A stretch of DNA of 29,393 nucleotides, taken from the NCBI GenBank assembly GCA_012514775.1, contig JAAYZQ010000653.1:1-29393 (forward strand), written 5' to 3'. The notes under the pieces were generated by a model. That model did not search any database, was not told the origin of the DNA, and saw nothing but the letters and a program-made list of their open reading frames with translations. Below, in pieces: positions 22,582-29,344 of the stretch. The translations under genes were made by a program, and so were the position numbers. Numbering within the stretch: position 1 is the stretch's first letter; the number at the start of each line of letters is the position of its first letter. This DNA is from Anaerolineaceae bacterium (GTDB taxonomy: Bacteria; Chloroflexota; Anaerolineae; JAAYZQ01).

Positions 22582-23436
22582 CTAGTAGTGCGTCGTCAGG
22601 TCGATGAGCCCTTTTTCTCTCGCCCGGTGCTCCGACCAGCGAAAGAACCAGGTCGACACCAGTGCCGCCAGCAGCGTCGAGCCCAGCAGGATCAGCAAGA
22701 GCTGCCAGTCGTCGATGCCCGCCAGGCTGGGGCTGATGTCCCGGCTCGCATCAGAGCCGAGAACCGCCCGGCGCAGGGACTCCATCCAGTAGGTCAGTGG
22801 CAGGGCAAAGCCCAGGGGCTGCAGCCAGCTCGGCAGGACGTCGAGGGGAAAGATGGCCCCGCAAAAGAGATAGAGGGCGCCCGTCACCGATTCTCCCACG
22901 CTCCAGTAGTGGCGGGCCATCTGCATCGTGGCAGCCCCCAGCAGCAGCCCGAGGATCGCCAGGCTGGACAGCCCCAGCACGGTGGAGGCCGCCAGGTAGG
23001 GCCAGTTCACCGCTCCCAGGCGGATGGGCAGGCGCAGCACCAGCAGCCCAAAAGCCATGGTAATGACCACCGACAGCGTGCCCGTCAGAAAGCGGGCCAT
23101 GCCCCGGCCCAGCAGGTAGTAGTAAAACTTTATGGGGGAGACATAGATGTACTTTAGCGTCTGGTAGTGCTCCCGGTCGTCGATGACCGCCCAGCTCACG
23201 CCCACGAGAATGCTCCCCACATAGATATAGGCCGCGTTGCCCAGGTACATGTAGGCAAAGTAGGGGCTCGTGGTATCAGTCTGGGTAATGACCCAGTACA
23301 TGATCACCAGGATCATCACGCTCGACACCGGCTTGACGATGGAATAGACGAAAAAGAGAAAGGGATCGGTCCAGTTCGACTCGATCTGCCAGCCCAGCCA
23401 GGTCGCCACCCGGAAACTGCGAAGCGCCTCCTTCAT
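22582..23436 (-). CDS. ABC-2 type transporter permease (second of pair)
   Basis: A 284-residue inner membrane protein with about six hydrophobic segments (for example VKPVSSVMILVIMYWVI, IYVGSILVGVSWAVI, LSSLAILGLLLGAATMQMA, LLLILLGSTLLAALVSTWFF). The ABC-2 family signature region is seen in the segments AIFPLDVLPSWLQPLGFALPLTYWMESLRRAVLG. Such permeases export lipids, polysaccharides or drugs together with an ATPase subunit. Its ATG follows the stop of the upstream permease with no gap (TAGATG), indicating translational coupling and a probable heterodimer. No ATPase gene is visible nearby. The substrate is unknown. Confidence 0.88.
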   Translation of the reverse strand: MKEALRSFRVATWLGWQIESNWTDPFLFFVYSIVKPVSSVMILVIMYWVITQTDTTSPYFAYMYLGNAAYIYVGSILVGVSWAVIDDREHYQTLKYIYVSPIKFYYYLLGRGMARFLTGTLSVVITMAFGLLVLRLPIRLGAVNWPYLAASTVLGLSSLAILGLLLGAATMQMARHYWSVGESVTGALYLFCGAIFPLDVLPSWLQPLGFALPLTYWMESLRRAVLGSDASRDISPSLAGIDDWQLLLILLGSTLLAALVSTWFFRWSEHRAREKGLIDLTTHY

Positions 23437-24255
23437 CTAGCGCCTCCTCTCCGTCAGGCGGCCTTCCTGCATGGCGCGGCGCTCCATGTATTCCAGGGCA
23501 AATTTGCTGGCCACGAGAAACACGACCCCCAGCACCACCAGGACGCCGATCTCCAGGTCCACGCTCAGGAAGCCAAAGGTGGGATTCGCGGGAAAGAGGA
23601 GCTGGCGCATGGCGTCCAGCCCCAAGGTCAGGGGAATGAGGGAGGCCGTGGTCGCCGCCCAGAAGCCCAGCGCCTTGACCGGAAAGTAAAAGCCTGACGC
23701 CAGGTAGATGGGCTCCTGGAGCAGGTTAGAGAGGTGCCACGCCTCGCGGCCCCACAGCAGGAACACCGAGGCAAAGAGCATGCCCATGCCATAGAGCGCT
23801 GCCATGGTGATGACAAAGGTCACGAGCAGCAGGCCCCAGTACTCCAGCGAGAACTGCACGCCAAAGAGCAGCCAGCCGGCGACGATGATGGCCACGGCCC
23901 GCGTGGTGGTCATCAGCAGGCCGCCCACGGCCATGCCCAGGAGGATGGCCATGAGCGAGCTGGGCGCGGCGATGTACAGCGTCAGGTTGCCGGCGTCCTT
24001 GTCCCAGTAGAGCTGTGCGCTCATGGACCACAAGACGTTGAGCCAATAGGCCGTCATCGCCCCGCCCACGACCACGAGCCCGATGTACTCCTCGGGTGCG
24101 TTCAACGCGCGGTAGAAAAAGACGTAAGCCGCCGTGGCCAACAGCGGCAGGAGCGTCTCGAAAAAGACCCAGCTCTTTTCGCGATTGGCACCGATGACAC
24201 GGGGATAAGCGCGGGCCACGATGGACCGCAAGAACAACTCCGCCCCCTGGTTCAC
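23437..24255 (-). CDS. ABC-2 type transporter permease (first of pair)
   Basis: A 272-residue membrane protein with about six hydrophobic segments (FETLLPLLATAAYVFFY, IGLVVVGGAMTAYWLNVL, VAIIVAGWLLFGV, GLLLVTFVITMAALYGMGM, ATTASLIPLTLGL, IGVLVVLGVVFLVA). PIYLASGFYFPVKALGFWA is the ABC-2 export-permease signature region. The start is GTG with GAGGTGAGG four bases upstream. It forms a two-gene unit with the permease at 22582 behind the promoter at 24301-24329. Together they look like the two membrane halves of an ABC exporter whose ATPase is elsewhere. Confidence 0.88.
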   Translation of the reverse strand: MNQGAELFLRSIVARAYPRVIGANREKSWVFFETLLPLLATAAYVFFYRALNAPEEYIGLVVVGGAMTAYWLNVLWSMSAQLYWDKDAGNLTLYIAAPSSLMAILLGMAVGGLLMTTTRAVAIIVAGWLLFGVQFSLEYWGLLLVTFVITMAALYGMGMLFASVFLLWGREAWHLSNLLQEPIYLASGFYFPVKALGFWAATTASLIPLTLGLDAMRQLLFPANPTFGFLSVDLEIGVLVVLGVVFLVASKFALEYMERRAMQEGRLTERRR

Positions 24256-24300
24256 ACCCTCACCTCGAAACCCTGAATGTCGAACCCGCGACAGCGCTCC

Positions 24301-24329
24301 ATTGTATCACGTCCCACCTGTTACGCCAA
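24301..24329 (-). promoter_or_regulatory. Promoter for the ABC permease pair
   Basis: On the minus strand TTGGCG (24324-24329), 17 bp, TACAAT (24301-24306). Transcription would begin near 24294, about 40 bases before the GTG start of the first permease. It is divergent from the hsp20 control region. Confidence 0.6.
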
Positions 24330-24338
24330 AATCACAAG

Positions 24339-24393
24339 TCTAACAGATCTCTAACGTTTCTCCAACGCTCATCTAACACACGGCTTTTAGAAT
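24339..24393 (+). promoter_or_regulatory. Four 11-bp-phased TCTAAC repeats and -10 box controlling hsp20 genes
   Basis: TCTAAC occurs at 24339, 24350 and 24372 and as TCCAAC at 24361, so four copies at exactly 11-bp steps on one DNA face. A -10 box TAGAAT (24388-24393) follows 10 bp after the last repeat, with no good -35 box. Direct repeats of 11-bp phase ending about 10 bp before a -10 box are the layout of PhoB/OmpR-family binding arrays that substitute for the -35 element. This suggests activation of the Hsp20 genes by a winged-helix response regulator. Confidence 0.7.
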
Positions 24394-24437
24394 CAGGCCA
24401 GAAACCTGGAGTTTTGTACCGCAAAGGAGGTGTAGAA

Positions 24438-24887
24438 ATGTCTGGTATCGTACGTTGGGAACCGTTCCGTGAGATAACGTCGCTGCGCGACGCCATGGAT
24501 CGCATGTTCGAAGAGGGCTTCTGGCGCCCGCCCGGGCCCTTTGGCGGCTGGGGCGAGGGCACGCTTGCCCTGGACATGTACGAGACGGAGGACAGCGTGG
24601 TGGTCAAGACGGCCATCCCCGGCATGAAGGCCGAGGACCTCGACGTGTCGGTAACCGGCAATACCCTCACCATCCGGGCCGAGACCACCGAGGAAGAGGA
24701 GATCAAGCGCGAGCGCTACCTGCGCCGCGAGCGCCGCCACGGCTCTTATGCTCGTTCGGTGACGCTGCCCAACGGCCTCCAGGCCGACAGGGCCGAGGCC
24801 GACTATACCGACGGCGTTCTCACCCTGACCTTCCCGAAGACCGAAGAGGTCAGGCCCAAGACCATCAAGGTCAAGGGACAGCAATAA
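24438..24887 (+). CDS. Small heat shock protein Hsp20, first copy
   Basis: A 149-residue cytoplasmic chaperone of the Hsp20/alpha-crystallin family, which holds unfolding proteins. The N-terminal arm starts MSGIVRWEPFREITSLRDAMDRMFEEGF; the alpha-crystallin domain runs about 45-140 (LDMYETEDSVVVKTAIPGMKAEDLDVSV, NTLTIRAE, RRHGSYARSVTLPNGL, DYTDGVLTLTFPK). The C-terminal TIKV provides the I-x-V anchoring motif. The start is set by AAAGGAGGTG six bases upstream. A second Hsp20 gene follows 35 bp downstream in the same unit. Confidence 0.95.
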   Translation: MSGIVRWEPFREITSLRDAMDRMFEEGFWRPPGPFGGWGEGTLALDMYETEDSVVVKTAIPGMKAEDLDVSVTGNTLTIRAETTEEEEIKRERYLRRERRHGSYARSVTLPNGLQADRAEADYTDGVLTLTFPKTEEVRPKTIKVKGQQ

Positions 24888-24922
24888 CCATACCACAGAA
24901 AACATTGGACTTGGAGGAAACT

Positions 24923-25375
24923 ATGGCCAGGCGAAACATTTGGGAACCCATGACCAACCTTATCACCATGCAACAGGCGATGGATCGCCTGTTCGACGAC
25001 GTCTACAACCGCAGGGGCTACGACTGGCGCCAGGGAGAGCGCGCCGACGTTCTGCCCATCGATGCCTACGTCACCGGCGATGAGCTGGTGATCAAGGCCT
25101 CTGTGCCGGGTGCCAGGCCCGAAGACGTCGAGATCACCATCGAGGGCGAGACCCTCACCATCCGGGGCATGACCCCCGGTCCCCTGGAGAACGTCGAGTA
25201 CGTCATCCAGGAGCGTCGCTCGGGCGCCTTTAGCCGCGCCCTGACCCTCAACGTGCCCGTGAAGGCCGAGGATGCGGAGGCAGTCTTTGAGAACGGCGTT
25301 CTGACCCTCACCATCCCGAAGGCCGAAGAGGTACGACCCAAGGTCATCAAGGTTCAAAGCAGAGACCAGCAGTAA
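24923..25375 (+). CDS. Small heat shock protein Hsp20, second copy
   Basis: A 150-residue Hsp20/alpha-crystallin chaperone. It has an N-terminal arm (MARRNIWEPMTNLITMQQAMDRLFDDVY), an alpha-crystallin domain about 43-140 (PIDAYVTGDELVIKASVPGARPEDVEI, ETLTIRG, RRSGAFSRALTLNVPV, VFENGVLTLTIPK) and the C-terminal VIKV anchor. The two copies differ most in the arm and the beta2-beta3 region, so mixed oligomers or different clients are possible. GGAGG lies five bases before the ATG. It shares the transcript of the first copy and ends in a bidirectional terminator. Confidence 0.95.
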   Translation: MARRNIWEPMTNLITMQQAMDRLFDDVYNRRGYDWRQGERADVLPIDAYVTGDELVIKASVPGARPEDVEITIEGETLTIRGMTPGPLENVEYVIQERRSGAFSRALTLNVPVKAEDAEAVFENGVLTLTIPKAEEVRPKVIKVQSRDQQ

Positions 25376-25389
25376 TCGTCCCGGTCTCA

Positions 25390-25434
25390 AAGACAACAGG
25401 GGCTGATGGCACGACCATCAGCCCCTGTTGTCTT
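25390..25434. terminator. Bidirectional terminator with 20-bp perfect stem
   Basis: AAGACAACAGGGGCTGATGG (25390-25409) pairs perfectly with 25415-25434 around the loop CACGA. It ends the plus-strand Hsp20 pair and, in the other direction, the membrane-protein gene whose stop codon (25418-25420) lies inside the stem. A/T-rich ends (TTGTCTT) supply partial U-tracts on both sides. Confidence 0.85.
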
Positions 25435-25798
25435 GGTCCTCTCCCGGCAAGAGATCCTCGCCGCCCACCAGCCGTATGTGGCTGCGCGGCCGCACATCGT
25501 GGGGTGGCGCAACCCACGGCTCCTGCGGCAGCGGCGGCGCCTGGCCCTGCACGATAATCACGGGTGGGTATGCGCCCCGTTGCGTGTGCTGCCCCTCTTC
25601 CCCGGCGCGCCGGCTGCGCATTCGCCGCCCGGACAGGGTCACGTAGAGGAGGATGGTGGCCGGAATTCCGGCCGCAACGCCACACACCACGCCGATGGCG
25701 ACCGCCAGCGCTTCGCTGCTCAAATCTCGGACGACGATGATGGCCAACGTCAGGCAAAACGCCGCGCCCACCATGACCACAGCCCGTCCCAAACTCAT
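25418..25798 (-). CDS. Small two-TM membrane protein under a LexA-like promoter
   Basis: A 126-residue protein of unrecognised family. It has two hydrophobic segments near residues 6-23 (AVVMVGAAFCLTLAIIVV) and 30-54 (LAVAIGVVCGVAAGIPATILLYV), then a 70-residue hydrophilic tail rich in Arg, Gly and Pro (SGRRMRSRRAGEEG, PPLPQEPWVAPP). The ATG at 25798 (GGGAGCC upstream) is chosen because the consensus promoter at 25845-25873 would start transcription near 25838; the longer frames begin upstream of that point. A LexA-type operator in the promoter suggests induction by DNA damage. SOS-induced small membrane proteins in other bacteria often delay division, which is a hypothesis here, not a sequence match. 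Confidence 0.75.
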   Translation of the reverse strand: MSLGRAVVMVGAAFCLTLAIIVVRDLSSEALAVAIGVVCGVAAGIPATILLYVTLSGRRMRSRRAGEEGQHTQRGAYPPVIIVQGQAPPLPQEPWVAPPHDVRPRSHIRLVGGEDLLPGEDQDNRG

Positions 25799-25844
25799 GG
25801 CTCCCAGTCTCCCTGCCGCTCCATTCTCGGGAGCGAGCGGTTCC

Positions 25845-25873
25845 ATTATATACGAACATTTGTTCGATGTCAA
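25845..25873 (-). promoter_or_regulatory. Perfect consensus promoter with SOS-box-like operator in the spacer
   Basis: On the minus strand TTGACA (25868-25873), 17 bp, TATAAT (25845-25850), all twelve consensus bases present. The spacer contains CGAACAAATGTTCG (25853-25866), with arms CGAACA and TGTTCG. This matches the Gram-positive/actinobacterial LexA box (CGAAC-N4-GTTCG). A repressor bound there would block RNA polymerase fully, as expected for a tightly repressed, strongly inducible gene. Confidence 0.8.
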
Positions 25874-25906
25874 GGAGGAGCTGAGAACGAGCGGTGCAGG
25901 CCGGGC

Positions 25907-25933
25907 GGGTCGCACCCGCGGTGGGTGCGACCC
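25907..25933 (-). terminator. Terminator-like hairpin after the alcohol dehydrogenase gene
   Basis: GGGTCGCACCC (25907-25917) pairs perfectly with GGGTGCGACCC (25923-25933) around GCGGT, ten bases past the stop of the alcohol dehydrogenase gene and before the SOS-box promoter. No U-tract follows. Confidence 0.6.
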
Positions 25934-25943
25934 ACGCCCCTGG

Positions 25944-27113
25944 CTAGAAATCTACCGGCTGCCCCTCATAGACGCAGCGCAGCAGCCGCTCCATGTCCTC
26001 GTCTTCGGGAATGCGGGGGCCGATGAGGGTGGCGCTGTCAAAGTAGGCGTTCTCGACGATGGCCGGCAGGGCCTCCTCAAAGGTCTCGGGCGAGATGCCC
26101 GCTTCGCGCAGCGAAGCCGGCTGGCCGACGCTCTTTGCCAGCTCGCGCACGGCGGTCGCCAGGCCGGCCGCAGCCTCCCCTTCGTCCGAAGCGGCCAGGC
26201 CCAGGAAGCGAGCGATGTCGCCATAGCGGGTGGGCAGGTCGCCGCGCACCGAGAACTCGATGGTGTACGCCAGGCAAAGCCCCACCGCGCGCCCGTGGGG
26301 GATGGGCAAGAGCGCGCCGATGGCGTGGCCCAGGCCGTGGGCCAGGGCCGCCATGGAGTTGCCAAAGCCCAGGCCGGCGATGGTGGCCGCGTTGTGCATC
26401 CGCTCGCGGGCCTCCTCGTCGTCGCAGCCTTGCCGGTAGGCGCGCGGCAGGAACTCGAAGACGAGCTGGATGGCCTTCAGGCACAGGCCGTCGGCAAAGT
26501 CGTTGTGCCATTGCGAGGTATAGCCCTCCACGGCGTGGGTCAGCACGTCCATGCCCGTATCGGCCGTGATCTGGGCCGGCAGGTCGAGGACCAGGGTAGG
26601 ATCGACGATGGCCAGGTCGGGGATGTTCTCGGGATGCCCGACCGAGATCTTGCGGTGCTCCCGGGTGTCGGTCAGCACGATGGGCCAGGTGACCTCGGCC
26701 CCCGTGCCGCTGGTGGTCGGGATGCCGATGAGGCACGCCTTCTGGCGCAGCCCCAGGCGCCCCATGGGCGCCACGTCGTCGGGGCCCAGGTCCGGCCGCT
26801 CGTACTGGATCCAGATAGACTTGGCCGCGTCCAGGCACGAGCCGCCACCCAGGGCCACGATCCAATCGGGCCGGACCTCCAGGGCCACCTTCCCACCCCG
26901 CTGCACCGTCTCCAGGGATGGATTGGGCTCTACCTCGGCAAAGACCGTCACGTCCATGCCTGCCTGATGGAGATGCTCCGCCACCAGGCGCACCAGGCCC
27001 AGGCCCTCTATGTTTCGGTCGGTGACCACGAGCGCCCGGCTGCCCTCCAGGCCCGCCAGGTGTTCGAGCGCTCCTTCGCCAAAGACGATTTCGGGGCTAC
27101 GGAAGAACCACAT
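25944..27113 (-). CDS. Iron-containing (type III) alcohol dehydrogenase
   Basis: A 389-residue NAD(P)-dependent, metal-activated alcohol dehydrogenase family enzyme. The N-terminal domain shows ALGGGSCLDAAKSI (cofactor loop) and IPTTSGTGAEVT; the metal-binding helices show TGMDVLTHAVEGY (Asp and His ligands) and MAALAHGLGHAIGALLPIPHGRA (two further His). Length matches the family. GGGAGGTGAACG precedes the ATG. It could reduce lactaldehyde or other short aldehydes and so serve the microcompartment aldolase pathway at 12871-16314, but it lies 9.6 kb away on the opposite strand, so the link is weak. The neighbouring minus-strand genes are a lipoprotein and thiol-redox proteins. Confidence 0.93.
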   Translation of the reverse strand: MWFFRSPEIVFGEGALEHLAGLEGSRALVVTDRNIEGLGLVRLVAEHLHQAGMDVTVFAEVEPNPSLETVQRGGKVALEVRPDWIVALGGGSCLDAAKSIWIQYERPDLGPDDVAPMGRLGLRQKACLIGIPTTSGTGAEVTWPIVLTDTREHRKISVGHPENIPDLAIVDPTLVLDLPAQITADTGMDVLTHAVEGYTSQWHNDFADGLCLKAIQLVFEFLPRAYRQGCDDEEARERMHNAATIAGLGFGNSMAALAHGLGHAIGALLPIPHGRAVGLCLAYTIEFSVRGDLPTRYGDIARFLGLAASDEGEAAAGLATAVRELAKSVGQPASLREAGISPETFEEALPAIVENAYFDSATLIGPRIPEDEDMERLLRCVYEGQPVDF

Positions 27114-27130
27114 CGTTCACCTCCCTCGTT

Positions 27131-27177
27131 CTCTGGCCGTGACCAGAGGCTCAGGCCGGGGCTCTCGTGCCCCGGCC
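27131..27177 (-). terminator. Two hairpins at the end of the lipoprotein gene
   Basis: GGCCGGGGC/GCCCCGGCC (27154-27162 with 27169-27177) overlaps the last codons of the lipoprotein gene, and CTCTGG/CCAGAG (27131-27136 with 27143-27148) follows. Both stems are perfect. They lie before the alcohol dehydrogenase ribosome binding site, so they may limit read-through into it. Confidence 0.5.
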
Positions 27178-27711
27178 GCGGGTTTGCGCCTGTTCTTTGC
27201 TGGCGTAGAGGACGATCAGAAGGTTGCCGCCGTAGGCGGGCGCCTGCATGTACTGCAGGGAGAGAATCTCGCCCGTGCCTTCGTTGCTCCACAGGACTGC
27301 CGCCTGGCCCTGCTCGCGGGCGGCTGCCAGGGCAGGGGTTTCCTGCGCTTGCCAGCCCGCATCCAGGAATCCTTGATAGTGCGACTCGAGGGCCTGGAAG
27401 GTCGTGCCGGCAGACACCAGGTAGACCCGCACCTCCACCGTGCCGGCGCCCGCCATGCTCTGGATCGAGCCGGCGACGGCCGCCCGGTCAAAGGGAAGCA
27501 CGTCCTCGGGGATTTCCGTGGAACCTGACGGAGGGACAGGGATGGCGCCCAGCCGGGCAGGGGGCTCCTCGCCACAGGCCGACAGCACCAGGAGCACGCC
27601 CAGGAGCGCGACGGCAGCGACGGCCAGGGTGCCCGGCCGGAGAGCGCGCCCGATGGCTTGCCGACGGGAAAGGGGCAGGAAGATCCTGCCCCCATCACCT
27701 TGCCTCTTCAT
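27151..27711 (-). CDS. Putative lipoprotein of unknown function
   Basis: A 186-residue exported protein. A long basic N-region is followed by a hydrophobic run (LAVAAVALLGVLLVLSAC) ending in a lipobox, LSAC, with the lipidated Cys at residue 46. The mature part is about 140 residues: VPPSGSTEIPED, VAGSIQSMAGAGTVEVRVYLV, FQALESHYQGFLDAGW and NLLIVLYASKEQ. The FQALESHYQGFLDAGWQ segment resembles the helix of small lipoproteins that sample a changing pair of variables, but no family name can be given. The terminal residues (RGRGTRAPA) are encoded within a hairpin. The neighbouring genes are an alcohol dehydrogenase and DUF1858/thioredoxin reductase. Confidence 0.75.
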   Translation of the reverse strand: MKRQGDGGRIFLPLSRRQAIGRALRPGTLAVAAVALLGVLLVLSACGEEPPARLGAIPVPPSGSTEIPEDVLPFDRAAVAGSIQSMAGAGTVEVRVYLVSAGTTFQALESHYQGFLDAGWQAQETPALAAAREQGQAAVLWSNEGTGEILSLQYMQAPAYGGNLLIVLYASKEQAQTRGRGTRAPA

Positions 27712-27756
27712 CTCTGCCGCTCAAAGGCAGACATGCCTGCCATTGCCCGTTACGGT

Positions 27757-27972
27757 TCAGGCTGCAACGGCGGCGTTCAGATCCTTCATCAACGCGTCGA
27801 CGTCGATGCCGTGAGCCATCGCGCCCTGCTCGACGTTCTCAAAGCGGGCAATGGCACAGCCAAAGCACATCAGTCCATGCCGCAGGAACACCTCAATGGT
27901 CTGGGGGTATTTCTGCACCACATCACCGATGGGCATATCCTTGCCGATCGTGTCCTTCTGGGTATTTTCCAC
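27757..27972 (-). CDS. DUF1858 domain protein (CxxC redox-type)
   Basis: A 71-residue protein that is one DUF1858 domain. It shows the usual pattern: DMPIGDVVQKYPQTIEVFLRHG, then LMCFGCAIARFENVEQGAMAHGID, then the helix DVDALMKDLNAAVA. The CFGC pair is the conserved CxxC of this family, often fused or adjacent to redox enzymes. The start is GTG with GGAGG eight bases upstream. It lies 16 bp after the thioredoxin reductase stop, so the two are probably co-transcribed, and the CxxC may be a substrate or partner of that reductase. The partner role is inferred. Confidence 0.9.
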   Translation of the reverse strand: MENTQKDTIGKDMPIGDVVQKYPQTIEVFLRHGLMCFGCAIARFENVEQGAMAHGIDVDALMKDLNAAVAA

Positions 27973-27988
27973 CTACCTATCCTCCATT

Positions 27989-28939
27989 TTAGTCTTCGTG
28001 CCCGGGAGTGCCGGGATAGGCCCGATCCTCAAGGGCAGCAATGTACTGCTCAACTTGCATGGCTACCTTCACGCCCGAGCCCACCGACGTGCCGATCTGG
28101 CGATAGATCCAGTCCGTCACGTCGCCGGCGGCCCACACTCCTTCGACGTTGGTGCGTCCGTGCTCATCACTGACGAGGTAGCCGTTGGGATGGAGGGCGA
28201 GCTGCCCACCCAGGAATTCGGTGTTCGGCGAGTAGCCGACGGCGATAAAGACACCCTGCACGGGCAACGTTCGCTCTTCTTCAGTCTTGACGTTGCGCAG
28301 GCGAAGGCTGCTCACCGCACCGTTGCCCACCACCTCGGTGACGACGGTATCCCACACGACCTCGATTTTTTCGTTGCGAAAGGCGCGCTCCTGCAGCAGC
28401 CGCTCGGCCCGAAGCTGGTCACGGCGGTGAATGAGATGGACCTTGCTGGCAAAGCGCGTCAGGAAAGTCGCCTCCTCCACGGCTGCGTCTCCCCCGCCGA
28501 CGACGGCGATCTCTTTGCCCATGTAGAAAAACCCATCGCACGTGGCACAATAGGAGACACCCCTACCCGAGAACTCGCTCTCACCCGGCACGTTCAGCTT
28601 GCGGGGCGAGGCGCCGCTGGCGATAATCAGCGCCTGGGTTTCATACTCGCCGCTGTACGTCTGGACCTTGAACGGTCGCTGCGAGAGATCCACCCCCGTG
28701 GCAATGTCCAGCTCGATTCGGGCACCGAAACGTTCGGCTTGCTTGTGCATCAACTGGGCGAGCTCCGCCCCGGCAATGTCCTCGGGAAAGCCAGGATAGT
28801 TGCCGACCTCACTGCTGATGGCGACCTGCCCGCCCAGGGCCGGGCCGGCGACGAGCAAAGGATCGAGCTGCGCACGCCCCGTATAGATGGCCGCAGCATA
28901 TCCTGCCGGACCGCTGCCCACGATGATCACTTTTTCCAT
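27989..28939 (-). CDS. trxB: Thioredoxin reductase
   Basis: A 316-residue FAD/NADPH flavoprotein that reduces thioredoxin-type dithiols. It has the N-terminal FAD loop GSGPAGYAAAIY, the redox pair YCATCDG near residue 131, the NADPH loop GGGDAAVEEATFL with HRRDQLRA, and the C-terminal FAD motif AAGDVTDWIYRQIGTSVGSG. Length and spacing are standard for bacterial TrxB. A promoter (TTGCTC-17-TACAAT) lies at 28967-28995. It leads a short operon with a DUF1858 CxxC protein and perhaps the lipoprotein gene. No thioredoxin gene is in the window. Confidence 0.95.
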   Translation of the reverse strand: MEKVIIVGSGPAGYAAAIYTGRAQLDPLLVAGPALGGQVAISSEVGNYPGFPEDIAGAELAQLMHKQAERFGARIELDIATGVDLSQRPFKVQTYSGEYETQALIIASGASPRKLNVPGESEFSGRGVSYCATCDGFFYMGKEIAVVGGGDAAVEEATFLTRFASKVHLIHRRDQLRAERLLQERAFRNEKIEVVWDTVVTEVVGNGAVSSLRLRNVKTEEERTLPVQGVFIAVGYSPNTEFLGGQLALHPNGYLVSDEHGRTNVEGVWAAGDVTDWIYRQIGTSVGSGVKVAMQVEQYIAALEDRAYPGTPGHED

Positions 28940-28966
28940 GCTTCATCCTCTCAACATTCTCTGTCC

Positions 28967-28995
28967 ATTGTACCCGTTTTTTGCCGGGGGAGCAA
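28967..28995 (-). promoter_or_regulatory. Promoter for trxB operon
   Basis: On the minus strand TTGCTC (28990-28995), 17 bp, TACAAT (28967-28972). Predicted start near 28960, about 20 bases before the ATG, leaving room for the AGAGGATG ribosome binding site. Confidence 0.6.
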
Positions 28996-29097
28996 GAAAT
29001 AAAGATGCCTGTGCGCTTGCCGGGCAGGGATCCCGGGATTACAACTGAATTCCAACCTTTGCCAACGGAACACAGTGTAAATTTAAACCGAGCCCGC

Positions 29098-29127
29098 CTG
29101 TCATGGTTCTCCTCCTTCCGGTATAAT
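29098..29127 (+). promoter_or_regulatory. Promoter for the DUF3309 gene
   Basis: CTGTCA (29098-29103), 18 bp, perfect TATAAT (29122-29127). The -10 box is strong and the -35 box weak. The leader would be about 55 bases, ending in AAAGGAGAG before the ATG. Confidence 0.5.
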
Positions 29128-29188
29128 GTGGCCCGTGAGAATGTCACAACGGCCGAGTCATGGACTGTGGAACCGAAAGGAGAGAGAC

Positions 29189-29344
29189 ATGCTTGTCACC
29201 ATTGCCTTGATCGTCCTGTTTCTGCTGCTCATCGCAGCGTTGCCCATCTGGCCCTATAGCGGAAGCTGGGGCTATGCCCCGGGTGGCTTGCTGGGTTTCT
29301 TGTTGATCGTGCTGTTGATCCTGTGGCTTACCGGGATTATCTAG
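29189..29344 (+). CDS. DUF3309 family membrane peptide
   Basis: A 51-residue membrane protein with two hydrophobic helices, MLVTIALIVLFLLLIAAL (about 1-18) and GGLLGFLLIVLLILWLTGII (about 32-51). The loop between them, PIWPYSGSWGYAPGG, carries the conserved P-x-WPYS-x-xWGYxP-x-G signature of DUF3309. Function is unknown; these peptides are common near stress-response genes. The start is set by AAAGGAGAGAGAC just before the ATG; the frame upstream to 29126 has no such site. It is divergent from trxB. Confidence 0.85.
   Translation: MLVTIALIVLFLLLIAALPIWPYSGSWGYAPGGLLGFLLIVLLILWLTGII

Noticed and set aside
24256..24437. CIRCE/HrcA or sigma32 site for the hsp20 genes
   Set aside because: No TTAGCACTC-N9-GAGTGCTAA and no CTTGAA/CCCCAT pair were found; the phased TCTAAC array explains the region better.
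29040..29066. TACAAC/TCCAAC/GCCAAC near trxB as a second phased array
   Set aside because: Spacings are 11 and 10 bp with poor repeat identity, so it does not match the hsp20 array convincingly.
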